Below the pieces are notes generated by a model. That model saw nothing but the letters and a program-made list of their open reading frames with translations. It did not search any database and was not told the DNA's origin. A DNA stretch of 64,000 nucleotides. It comes from Azospirillum picis. Lineage in GTDB: Bacteria; Pseudomonadota; Alphaproteobacteria; Azospirillales; Azospirillaceae. Numbering within the stretch: position 1 is the stretch's first letter; each line of letters begins with the position of its first letter. Positions 1-7,011 of the stretch are shown in pieces. Made by a program: the position numbers and the translations under genes. The DNA is taken from positions 186,001 to 250,000 of the forward strand of contig NZ_JAGINO010000001.1 of the NCBI RefSeq assembly GCF_017876115.1. Direction: 5' to 3'.

Positions 1-92
1 AACACTGATTAAGAGAACCTTACCTCTTCCGATAGGGGGGATGCGCAATGCCGGCCCGCGAACCGGGAAGCAACGTTGTCACAGGAGGACAG

Positions 93-266
93 ATGACCGA
101 CACAGAACTCGCCCATTCCGTGCGCGAGGCCGTCGAGCGCCTCAATCTCGCGCTGGCGGAAGCCGCAAGGCACAATCTGGCCGTGACCCTGCGCACCACG
201 TCCCACCAGACCACCGGAGGGGTCGAGCAGGTCGTGGTGGAGCCGCAAATCTTCAAGCAGTTGTGA
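93..266 (+). CDS. small conserved-looking hypothetical protein (57 aa)
   Basis: Encodes a 57-residue soluble protein. I chose the ATG at 93 because AGGAGGA lies just upstream; an in-frame upstream ATG at 48 has no such site. The first half is an amphipathic alanine/leucine-rich helix (ELAHSVREAVERLNLALAEA) and the second half looks like two short beta strands ending in VEPQIFKQL. There is no signal peptide, membrane segment or cysteine. It ends 21 bp from the stop of the convergent chpT gene. I do not recognise a named family and assign no function. The strong ribosome-binding site and coherent amphipathic pattern make it likely to be real. Confidence 0.6.
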   Translation: MTDTELAHSVREAVERLNLALAEAARHNLAVTLRTTSHQTTGGVEQVVVEPQIFKQL

Positions 267-287
267 GGCGCCGCTCCGGTCCGGCCA

Positions 288-968
288 TCACCACTGTGCG
301 GTGAAGACCAGCCTTTCGCTGCTTTCCGTCGCGACCGATATGCGGAAGCCGTCGCTCTCCGCCAGCCGACCGGCGAGATAGGCGTGGATGGTGCGCGGCG
401 TCAGGGCGTCCGCGGTGGCGGTGCCGGCCAGCGCCGCGGCGGCCTCCGGGTTCAGGGTGCCGGGGCGGCCGGCGGCGGTCACGATCACGCGGCCGCTCTC
501 CTCCCCGCCCTCCGCGGCGACGGAGACGAGTCCCCCATGGGTCAGTGCCTCGTCGGCCAGCAGGATCAGGTTCAGCAGCAGCTTCACCACGCCGCGGCGC
601 TGGGCGGTCATGTCGTGCGGCACGCCGGCCGGCCAATCCAGCCGTGTCCGCCCGCCCTCCACCCAGCCGCTCGCGGCCGCGCGGGCATCGCCGAACCCCT
701 TCTGGTCGCGGCCTGCCAGGCCGTAGGCGAGACGGAACACCCGCAGCCGCCGGTCGGCCTGGCCGGAGGAATGATCGATCAGCTTCACCGCCTCGCCGAG
801 GAAGCCGCTGATGGCGCTCCCCGCGCCGTCCTCGTCGTCCTGCATCTCCTCGATCAGCTCCAGCCCGTTGCGGATGGCGCCGACCGGGCTGACCAGGTCG
901 TGGCAGAGCTTGGACGCCAGCAGCTCCAGCACACGGATGTCGACGGCGATGGGCGGGGTATCGGTCAC
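288..968 (-). CDS. chpT: histidine phosphotransferase ChpT
   Basis: Predicted ChpT, the dimeric phosphotransferase that passes phosphate from the CckA hybrid kinase to CtrA and CpdR in alphaproteobacterial cell-cycle and motility control. The 226-residue length fits. The N-terminal helix carries the diagnostic LCHDLVSPVGAIRNGLE motif with phospho-accepting His23. The C-terminal part is the degenerate ATPase-like fold typical of ChpT, without a nucleotide-binding N or G box. In free-living members such as Azospirillum the CtrA relay mainly affects motility and development rather than viability; that is family knowledge. The gene is monocistronic here and convergent with the 57-aa gene. Confidence 0.9.
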   Translation of the reverse strand: MTDTPPIAVDIRVLELLASKLCHDLVSPVGAIRNGLELIEEMQDDEDGAGSAISGFLGEAVKLIDHSSGQADRRLRVFRLAYGLAGRDQKGFGDARAAASGWVEGGRTRLDWPAGVPHDMTAQRRGVVKLLLNLILLADEALTHGGLVSVAAEGGEESGRVIVTAAGRPGTLNPEAAAALAGTATADALTPRTIHAYLAGRLAESDGFRISVATESSERLVFTAQW

Positions 969-1089
969 GAGACGATCTCCGGAAAGAGGAACGGCGACGG
1001 CGGGCTGCCGGTGACTCTATACTTTCCGGGCGCCGCCGCACAGGCGGTCGCATTTCCTATGAACAACAGCGTGACGGGTGGGACGGAAC

Positions 1090-1269
1090 ATGGACGATTC
1101 GCTGGTGCCTGGCGCCTGGGTACGCCACCCCGGCCAGCCTGACTGGGGCCTCGGACAGGTGCAGTCGGCCGTCCGCAACCGCATCACCGTGAATTTCGAG
1201 CATGCGGGAAAGGTGCTGATCGACTCCGACGTGATCAGCCTGACGATCGTCGATCCGGACCAGATATGA
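1090..1269 (+). CDS. DUF3553-like small protein (59 aa)
   Basis: A small soluble protein starting MDDSLVPGAWVRHPGQPDWG. The pattern G-x-W-V-R-H-P-x-x-P-D-W-G-x-G-Q-V-Q-S, followed by a basic/beta stretch (NRITVNFEHAGKVLI), matches the DUF3553 family of short beta-rich proteins. A GTG four codons upstream (1078) is in frame, but the ATG at 1090 has GGGACGGA just before it and gives the usual family N-terminus. Function is unknown. These folds resemble SH3-like or CarD-like nucleic-acid-associated domains, which is only a structural guess. It is divergent from chpT. Confidence 0.7.
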   Translation: MDDSLVPGAWVRHPGQPDWGLGQVQSAVRNRITVNFEHAGKVLIDSDVISLTIVDPDQI

Positions 1270-1366
1270 CGGTGCGCGGTTTCGGGGCACAGCCCGGTTG
1301 CGTCGTCCCTGCCGCTTTGGTCTTATGCCGCAGGATGGGACGGGATGGACAGCCGGGAGTGAAAAG

Positions 1367-1489
1367 ATGAAGGCCATGATGCTCGGGTTCGCCGCCGCGG
1401 TGCTGATCGCGCTGGGAGCGGCGGCGGCGCTGAACGCCGTCGACCACTCCACCGCACAACGCTTCTCCGCGTCGACCGTCCGCCTCTAG
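1367..1489 (+). CDS. predicted single-pass membrane microprotein (40 aa)
   Basis: A 40-residue protein beginning MKAMMLGFAAAVLIALGAAA. One hydrophobic helix (about residues 4-23) is followed by a short polar tail ending in STVRL. The ATG at 1367 has GGGAGTGAAAAG in front. It could be a single-pass inner-membrane microprotein or a tiny secreted peptide with an uncleaved signal. No homologue is recognised. A strong inverted repeat starts four bases after the stop and probably ends the transcript. The call rests only on the ribosome-binding site, hydrophobic profile and following hairpin. Confidence 0.45.
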   Translation: MKAMMLGFAAAVLIALGAAAALNAVDHSTAQRFSASTVRL

Positions 1490-1492
1490 GAT

Positions 1493-1528
1493 GTGATCGT
1501 TTCGAGCGGCATCGCTTGAAACGATCAC
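1493..1528. repeat. 16-bp-stem palindrome, partial copy of the dispersed two-hairpin repeat
   Basis: Arms at 1493-1508 and 1513-1528 pair over 16 bp with one G-T wobble around a GCAT loop. Read on the minus strand, the arm GTTTCAAGCGAT is the same as the second hairpin of the element at 52313-52342. It lies between the 40-aa gene and the minus-strand DUF3830 gene, where it could act as a bidirectional terminator. Confidence 0.75.
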
Positions 1529-1551
1529 CCGGGCCTGCCGCCGCGGCGATC

Positions 1552-1965
1552 CTATCCGACCGAGAAGCGGATCGGCTGCGCGCCTTCCCACAGGGTCAGC
1601 CGGCCGAGTTCGGGCAGCGCCTCCAGACCTTCGGTGATGGTGATGAAGTGGTTGCCGGCGAGCTGCCCGACCTTGCTGGAGAAATCGACACCGCCATAGG
1701 CCAGCAGGATCTCGGTCTCGCTGATGCCGCCGGGATAGAGGATGATGTGCCCCGGCGCCGGATGGCTGGTGGCATTCTCGTAGTCGAGGCCGAAATCCGT
1801 CTTGTCGAGCGGGATCCAGACGCCCTCGCCGCTCCAGCGGACGTGGATGATCTTCGAGCTGTAGGGCAGCAGGGCGCGGAACGCCGCGCAGGTCCTCGGT
1901 GCCGCCGACGTCTCGAACCGGGCGCCGAAGGTGAAGGGGCCGGCGGTGATGGTCAGTCTGTCCAT
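1552..1965 (-). CDS. DUF3830 family protein
   Basis: A 137-residue protein that is the last gene of the minus-strand catabolic operon. It starts MDRLTITAGPFTFGARFE and contains the family block SKIIHVRWSGEGVWIPL followed by GHIILYPGGISETEILLAYGG. DUF3830 proteins have a cyclophilin-like beta-barrel fold and are often encoded beside amidohydrolases of the hydantoinase or allantoinase type; that is family knowledge. Their reaction is not known to me. The glycine-rich E-T-E-I-L-L-A-Y-G segment is the likely binding cleft. It lies 92 bp downstream of the amidohydrolase with no promoter visible, so a shared function is inferred. Confidence 0.8.
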   Translation of the reverse strand: MDRLTITAGPFTFGARFETSAAPRTCAAFRALLPYSSKIIHVRWSGEGVWIPLDKTDFGLDYENATSHPAPGHIILYPGGISETEILLAYGGVDFSSKVGQLAGNHFITITEGLEALPELGRLTLWEGAQPIRFSVG

Positions 1966-2057
1966 GATGTGATCCTGTGTCTCGGCTCGGGTCCTTGCCC
2001 GGCCGGCGCCGTGGAGCAGGCGCCTGGATGTGGGTGTCCGGACGGGATGGCTGGATA

Positions 2058-3482
2058 TCAGGCGATGGCGGGCCTGGGCTTGGCCAGTTCCGGGGGATCG
2101 CAGCGCAGGAAGCTGCCCCGGCCGGCCGCGGCGACGCAGGTGCCGCGGTCGATCACCAGATCGCCGCGCGACAGCACGGTTTCCGGCCAGCCGGTCACCT
2201 CCAGCCCTTCGTAGGGGGTGTAGTCGACATTGTGGTGCAGCATGCCGTTGGTGATGGTCACCCGCCGGTCGGGATCGTAGATCACGATGTCGGCATCGGC
2301 GCCGATGGCGAGGCTGCCCTTGCGCGGGTGGAGCCCGTACATCTTGGCCGGATTGGTCGAGGTCAGCTCCACGAAGCGCTGCAGCCCGATGCGGCCCTTC
2401 TTCACGCCTTCCGAGAACAGGATGGGCAGCCGGGTCTCGATGCCGGGCACGCCGTTGGGCACCCAGTTGAAGGGAGTGTCCGGGCCGTGCAGCATCTTGC
2501 CCCGCGGATCCTGGTAGCGGAACGGAGCGTGGTCGGACGACACGATGTGGAAGATCCCGCCCGCGAGCGCGTCCCACACCGCCGCTTGGTTGGCCTCGTC
2601 GCGCGGCGGCGGGCTGCAGATGCACTTGGCGCCCTCGAAGCCGTGCGCGTGCAGGTCGTGCTCGGTCAGCACCATGTATTGCGGGCAGGTCTCGCCGTAG
2701 ATGCGCATGCCGCGCCCCTGGGCCCAATGGATCTGCTCGATCGCCTCGCGGCCGGAGACGTGGACGATCAGGATCGGCACGTCCGCCAGCTCCGCCATCG
2801 CGATGGCGCGGTGGGTCGCCTCGCGCTCCACCAGCATCGGCCTGGACTCGGCATGGTAGCGCGGCTGGGTGTGGCCGGCGGCGAGCAGCCGGTCGGTCAG
2901 CCAGCCGATGAAGTCGGCGTTCTCGGCATGGATCATCGCCATGGCCCCCTCGCGCCGGCCGACGTCGAGAAGCTCCAGCACCTGCCGGTCGTTCAGCTTC
3001 ATGTCGTCGTAGGTCATGTAGATCTTGAACGACGTGTAGCCGTCGCGGATCAGCGCCGGGAGGTCCTGGCCGGTGAGCTGCGGGGTCGGGTCGCTGATGA
3101 TCAGGTGGAAGGCATAGTCGATCAGCGCCTTGCCGTCGGCCCGCCGGTGATAGTCGGCGACCGCGTCGCGCAAGGGCTGGCCTCGGAACTGGGCTGCGAA
3201 GGGGATGACGGTGGTGGTGCCGCCGAAGGCGGCGGCGCGCGTGCCGCTCTCGAAGTCGTCGGCGCAGAGCGATCCGTCCCCGCTGGGCTGGTCGAGATGG
3301 CAGTGGGCGTCGACGCCGCCCGGCAGGACCAGCCGGCCGGTGGCGTCGATCTCGCGCTCGCCCGACCCCAGGCCGGCACCGATGGCGGCGATGCGCCCGC
3401 CGGTGATGCCGAGGTCGGCGGCGAAGACATCCGATGCGGTGGCGAGCGTGCCGTTGCGGATCACGGTGTCGAACTGGGGCAT
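2058..3482 (-). CDS. dihydropyrimidinase / D-hydantoinase-family amidohydrolase
   Basis: A 474-residue cyclic amidohydrolase. It would hydrolyse a ring amide (hydantoin, dihydropyrimidine or a related cyclic imide) using a binuclear metal centre. Expected ligands are visible: H60 and H62 in DAHCHLD, K153 (the carboxylated lysine) in SFKIYMTYDD, H185 in HAEN, H241 in HVSG and D317 in SSDHAPF. The N-terminal and C-terminal beta-sandwich parts are complete. The start codon abuts MPQFDTVIRNGTL, normal for the family. No N-carbamoyl-amino-acid hydrolase, the usual partner of hydantoinases, is present in the window. Neighbours (amino-acid transporter, DapA-like lyase, FAD amine/amino-acid oxidase) suggest an unusual nitrogenous ring substrate rather than pyrimidine turnover. 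Confidence 0.88.
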   Translation of the reverse strand: MPQFDTVIRNGTLATASDVFAADLGITGGRIAAIGAGLGSGEREIDATGRLVLPGGVDAHCHLDQPSGDGSLCADDFESGTRAAAFGGTTTVIPFAAQFRGQPLRDAVADYHRRADGKALIDYAFHLIISDPTPQLTGQDLPALIRDGYTSFKIYMTYDDMKLNDRQVLELLDVGRREGAMAMIHAENADFIGWLTDRLLAAGHTQPRYHAESRPMLVEREATHRAIAMAELADVPILIVHVSGREAIEQIHWAQGRGMRIYGETCPQYMVLTEHDLHAHGFEGAKCICSPPPRDEANQAAVWDALAGGIFHIVSSDHAPFRYQDPRGKMLHGPDTPFNWVPNGVPGIETRLPILFSEGVKKGRIGLQRFVELTSTNPAKMYGLHPRKGSLAIGADADIVIYDPDRRVTITNGMLHHNVDYTPYEGLEVTGWPETVLSRGDLVIDRGTCVAAAGRGSFLRCDPPELAKPRPAIA

Positions 3483-3540
3483 GAAGGTCTCCCTTGGTCC
3501 AGAGAGGCGTCGCCGGACGGATCCGTCGACGGGGGAAGGG

Positions 3541-4257
3541 TCAGAGGAAGTAGCCGGCCGGGTTGGCGTCGGCGACGATGGCGCGGCGGACGTCGTCCTG
3601 GAGGGCGCGCAGGTGGGCCAGCATCGCGGCGCGCGCCGCGGCGGGGTCGCGCCGCTCCGCCGCATCGAGGATCGCCAGATGCTCGCCGTCGACCTCCTGC
3701 TTGCGGTGATGGCGGCCGGAGATGCGGAACAGCCGGGCGACCACGCGCATGCGGGTGACGGTCTCCTCCAGCGCCTCGTTGCCGGCGGCACGGGCGAAGG
3801 CGCTGTGGAAGCGGTTGTCGTATTGCCAGTGCTGCAGCTCGTCGCCGGCACCGTCGTCCAGGGCCCGCAGGCCCTCGCGCAGTTCGGCCAACTGGGCGTC
3901 GGCGATCCTGGGCACCGCCGCCTCGATGGCGTGGCACTCCAGCAGCTCACGCATCTGCATGCAGTCGAAGAACTCGCGGGCGGTGACGATGCGGACGCGG
4001 TAGGCGCGGTCGCCGGTGCGTTCCAGCAACCGCTCGCCGACCAGGCGCACCAGCGCCTCGCGCACCGGGGTGCGCGAAAGCTGCAGCCGCTCGGCCAGGC
4101 GGCCCTCCGGGATCTCGGCGCCGCCGGGGATCTCGCGGCTGAGGATCAGCTCGCGCAGGTGCTCGTAGGTGCGGTCGGCCAGGTTGGGCGCCTTGGCAGC
4201 GGACGGCTGGGCAGCGGGTGGCGGGGAAGCGGGCGGCGGGGGCCGCGTCGGGCGCAT
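3541..4257 (-). CDS. GntR-family (FCD) transcriptional regulator
   Basis: A 238-residue repressor-type regulator. A proline/alanine-rich leader of about 25 residues precedes the winged helix (NLADRTYEHLRELILSREI ... GRLAERLQLSRTPVREALVRL). The C-terminal all-helical FCD ligand domain contains the usual acidic/histidine ligands (D-x-x-F-H-S-A-F and later histidines). FCD domains often bind a metal and a carboxylate or amino-acid metabolite. The gene sits inside the operon, 6 bp after the permease stop, so it is probably autoregulated through the palindrome near 6936. A second FCD regulator closes the divergent arm at 10905. Confidence 0.9.
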   Translation of the reverse strand: MRPTRPPPPASPPPAAQPSAAKAPNLADRTYEHLRELILSREIPGGAEIPEGRLAERLQLSRTPVREALVRLVGERLLERTGDRAYRVRIVTAREFFDCMQMRELLECHAIEAAVPRIADAQLAELREGLRALDDGAGDELQHWQYDNRFHSAFARAAGNEALEETVTRMRVVARLFRISGRHHRKQEVDGEHLAILDAAERRDPAAARAAMLAHLRALQDDVRRAIVADANPAGYFL

Positions 4258-4263
4258 CGCCGG

Positions 4264-4959
4264 CTACTTGCCGTCGGCCAGCGCAAGCGGGCGATAGGCC
4301 CGGCCGAAGTGCCGCTCGATCCGTCGCTGCACGATGTCCCACAGCGAGGTCATCAGCAGGTAGTAGATCGCGGCGACGGTGAACAGCTCCAGCACCATGA
4401 AGCGCTCCTGGATCAGCAGTTGGGTGCTGCGCAGCAGTTCCTCCATCGAGATGACCGAGGTCACCGAGGTCGTCTTCAGCAGGCCGTTCACGCTGTTGCC
4501 GAGCGCCGGGATGATGATGCGGGTGGCCTGGGGCAGCACGATGTAGACCATCACCTGCGCCGGGTTCAGGCCGAGCGCCCGCCCGGCATTGCCCTGCCCC
4601 TGCGAGACGCCGAGGATGCCGCCGCGGATGATCTCAGCCAGATAGGCCGCCTCGTTCAGGATCAGCCCGATGAGAGCCGATTGGGTGACGGTCAGCTTGA
4701 TGCCGACCTGCGGCAGGCCGGTGTAGATGATGATGAGCTGGACCAGCAGCGGCGTGCCGCGGAACACCCAGATGTATCCCTTGGCGAGCATTGCCACCCA
4801 GCGGTAGGGCGACAGCCGCAGCAGGGCCAGCAGGCAGCCGACGACGAGGCCGCCGGCGATGCCGGCCAGCGTCAGCCACAGGGTGGTCAAGGCTCCCTGG
4901 AGCAGGTAGCCGTTGAAGAGATACTCGAAGAAGCCTTGCCAGTTCCAGCCGCCGCTCAT
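4264..4959 (-). CDS. amino-acid ABC transporter permease (HisM/GlnP type)
   Basis: A 231-residue inner-membrane permease of the polar amino-acid uptake family, with about five membrane helices. The family motif FRGTPLLVQL is present, followed by NEAAYLAEIIRGGILGVSQGQGNAGRALG, the EAA loop that docks the ATPase. The ATG at 4959 is preceded by AAGGTGACGGG. Only one permease is present, so it would act as a homodimer. The binding protein lies directly upstream, while the ATPase is across the divergent promoter at 10018. Substrate cannot be read from sequence; neighbours suggest an amino acid or cyclic derivative. Confidence 0.92.
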   Translation of the reverse strand: MSGGWNWQGFFEYLFNGYLLQGALTTLWLTLAGIAGGLVVGCLLALLRLSPYRWVAMLAKGYIWVFRGTPLLVQLIIIYTGLPQVGIKLTVTQSALIGLILNEAAYLAEIIRGGILGVSQGQGNAGRALGLNPAQVMVYIVLPQATRIIIPALGNSVNGLLKTTSVTSVISMEELLRSTQLLIQERFMVLELFTVAAIYYLLMTSLWDIVQRRIERHFGRAYRPLALADGK

Positions 4960-5047
4960 CCCGTCACCTTTCCGTTTCTTTCCGGTGTTGCAGCGCGGGC
5001 GGCGGCGCCGGGACGCGCCCGGGACCGCCGCCCGCGTCGCGCTCCCG

Positions 5048-5878
5048 TCACTGCTGGGTGGGGCCGTTCACCTTGAAGGCGCCCTCGTTCGCCAGCAGGC
5101 CGTACTCTTCCATCAGCTTGCGGTAGGAGCCGTCCTTCTGCATGTCGTTCAGCACGCCGACGACGGCGTCGGCCAGGACCTTGCTCTTCATCGCCAGCGC
5201 CACCGGGGTGGGGAACAGGCCGTGCAGCGCGCGGTCGAAATCGCCGCGCTTGGCATATTCGGCACCGGTCGGGTCGATCGACACCGACGCCTCGGTCTGC
5301 CCGGCGCGCAGCGCCTGGAAGGCGGTGGCGAAGTTGTCGAAGGTCTTGATGTCGATCGCCTTCAGGCCCTTGGCGACCAGCGATTTGTCGAGTTCGCGCA
5401 GTTTGCGCTCCTCGAAGCCGCCGAGTTCCACGCCCACGGTGCGGCCGGCCAGATCCTCCGGCTTGGTGATGTTGAGCGGGTTGCCCTTGGTGACCGCGAC
5501 GCTGATCGCCTGGGACTCATAGTTGATCATCGGCATCATCTTGGCGCGCTCCTCGCTCCAGAAGATGCCGGTGTTGATCATGTCCCAACGGCCGCCCTGC
5601 AGGCCGGGGATCATCGCCGAGAACTCGATGCGGACATATTCCGGCTTCAGGCACAGCCGCTTGGCGATCTCCTCGCCGAGCGTGATGCGCATGCCCTTCA
5701 GCGCACCGCTGCTGTCGACGAACTGCATCGGCGGCAGCGTCGGGTTGGTCGACATCACCAGGGTGCCGGGCTTGACCAGCTCGGCGTCGCCCACCAGGGG
5801 CTTGCAGGTGTCGGCAAGCGCCGGCAGGGCGGTCAGCGTGAGGCCGGCGGCGATCAGCAGCGTGCGGATGGTCATCAT
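5048..5878 (-). CDS. amino-acid ABC transporter substrate-binding protein
   Basis: A 276-residue periplasmic binding protein of the polar amino-acid family. Residues 1-22 form a Sec signal peptide ending ALPALA-DT. The mature part shows the family order: PGTLVMSTNPTLPPMQFVD at the start of lobe 1, GMRITLGEEIAKRL, the GRWDMINTGIF hinge, GRTVGVELGGFEE in lobe 2, and the AEYAKRGDF region before the return to lobe 1. This family uses an arginine and an aspartate to hold the ligand alpha-amino and carboxyl groups. It is the second gene of the minus operon, 58 bp after the lyase gene and 88 bp before the permease. Confidence 0.92.
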   Translation of the reverse strand: MMTIRTLLIAAGLTLTALPALADTCKPLVGDAELVKPGTLVMSTNPTLPPMQFVDSSGALKGMRITLGEEIAKRLCLKPEYVRIEFSAMIPGLQGGRWDMINTGIFWSEERAKMMPMINYESQAISVAVTKGNPLNITKPEDLAGRTVGVELGGFEERKLRELDKSLVAKGLKAIDIKTFDNFATAFQALRAGQTEASVSIDPTGAEYAKRGDFDRALHGLFPTPVALAMKSKVLADAVVGVLNDMQKDGSYRKLMEEYGLLANEGAFKVNGPTQQ

Positions 5879-5936
5879 GGTCCCTCTCTGGTTCGGGGCG
5901 ATCCGGCGCCCGGGCGTCGATGGTCAGGCGTAGGCG

Positions 5937-6878
5937 TTAGGCGTCGGCGGCCAGCGAGCCAATCAGGCCGAGGGCCGTCATGTCGGCGCGCAGCCCCTCC
6001 AGGTCGGCGGCGGGCAGCGGCAGGCGCGGCGCGCGCGGGGCGCCGACCGGCAGGCCCATCAGCCCCAGCCCGGACTTGGACGCCGCGACGTAGCGGTGGC
6101 CGCCGACCCAGCGGACGATCGGCAGGATCCTGCGGTAGAGGGCCAGCGCCTGCTCGCGGTCGCCGTGATCGGCCACCAGTTCGAAGAGACGGGCGGAGTC
6201 GCGCGGGATCAGGTTGGAGCAGACGGCCACCCAGCCCTGGGCGCCGAGCCAGAAGGACTCGTAGCCGAGGATGCCGGCGAACACCGTCATGCGGTCGCCG
6301 CACAACTCGATGATGTCGCGGACCCGCGTCACCTCGAGCGTCGATTCCTTGATGTAGAGGACGTTGTCGATCTCGCTGAGGCGGGAGACGATCGGCGGCG
6401 TCAGGTCGACGTTCGCGGTCGCCGGGTTGTTGTAGATCATCACCGGCAGGGAGATCGCCTCGCCGATGCGGCGGTAATGCTCGAACAGCTCGTCCGGCGT
6501 CGGGGAGCTGTAATAGGGCGGGATGACCATCACCCCGTCGGCGCCCATGCGTTCGGCCTGACGGGCCAGATCCACGGCGTCGCGGGTCCATTCCGCGCCG
6601 GTGCCGATCAGCACCGGCACGCGGCCGGCCGCCTCCTGCACGCAGATCTCGATCACCTGCTCCCGCTCCTCCGGAGTCATCGACAGGAACTCGCCGGTGC
6701 TGCCGAGCGGGATGAGGCCGTGGATTCCCTGCTCGATCTGCCAGTTCACCAGCCGCCGGAGCGCCGGGACGTCCACGGCGGCACCGTCGGCGGTGAAGGG
6801 GGTGATGAGCACGGTGAAGGTGCCGCGGAACGCCGCCCGCGCCGTGGGGCGGGAGGCCGGGGAGGAGGGGGAGGTCAT
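5937..6878 (-). CDS. DapA-family Schiff-base lyase/deaminase
   Basis: A 313-residue class I aldolase-fold enzyme of the dihydrodipicolinate synthase / N-acetylneuraminate lyase family. The carboxylate-binding GSTGE motif is at 59-63, the catalytic Tyr149 is in VMIYNNPAT and the Schiff-base Lys177 is in LYIKEST. It is longer at the N-terminus than lysine-pathway DapA and stands in a catabolic operon, so it is unlikely to be the biosynthetic enzyme. A DapA-family member deaminates 1-pyrroline-4-hydroxy-2-carboxylate in hydroxyproline breakdown; the FAD oxidase encoded divergently fits such a pathway, but the epimerase and semialdehyde dehydrogenase are absent here. It is the first gene of the minus arm. 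Confidence 0.85.
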   Translation of the reverse strand: MTSPSSPASRPTARAAFRGTFTVLITPFTADGAAVDVPALRRLVNWQIEQGIHGLIPLGSTGEFLSMTPEEREQVIEICVQEAAGRVPVLIGTGAEWTRDAVDLARQAERMGADGVMVIPPYYSSPTPDELFEHYRRIGEAISLPVMIYNNPATANVDLTPPIVSRLSEIDNVLYIKESTLEVTRVRDIIELCGDRMTVFAGILGYESFWLGAQGWVAVCSNLIPRDSARLFELVADHGDREQALALYRRILPIVRWVGGHRYVAASKSGLGLMGLPVGAPRAPRLPLPAADLEGLRADMTALGLIGSLAADA

Positions 6879-6904
6879 GGGATGCCGAAGCTCCTGCCTA
6901 TTTT

Positions 6905-6947
6905 TTGATCTTGCCTAAATACTACTCGTATACTATCTGTATACAGA
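6905..6947. promoter_or_regulatory. divergent promoter with GTATAC operator pair
   Basis: Between the lyase gene and the fused oxidase gene. On the plus strand TTGATC (6905-6910) and TATACT (6929-6934) form a sigma70-like promoter with an 18-bp spacer. GTATAC occurs twice (6928-6933 and 6939-6944), 11 bp centre to centre, and the second copy is the core of a perfect 12-bp palindrome TCTGTATACAGA (6936-6947). Such TGTATACA-type palindromes are typical operators for FCD-type GntR repressors. Two such regulators are encoded in the flanking arms, so binding here would switch both directions at once. Confidence 0.7.
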
Positions 6948-7011
6948 GATCCAGTGCATTTTGCCGCACCGCTGCACATCGTTGGAACCGCCTCCGGAAA
7001 GCCGCCTTCCC

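Noticed and set aside
1977..5076. two long plus-strand frames (1977-3758 and 3205-5076)
   Set aside because: Both lie opposite the amidohydrolase, GntR and permease genes, which show clear family residues.
6961..7011. TTG start 51 bp upstream for the fused oxidase
   Set aside because: ATG 7012 gives the normal beginning of the 2Fe-2S domain, and the extra residues are unlike the family.
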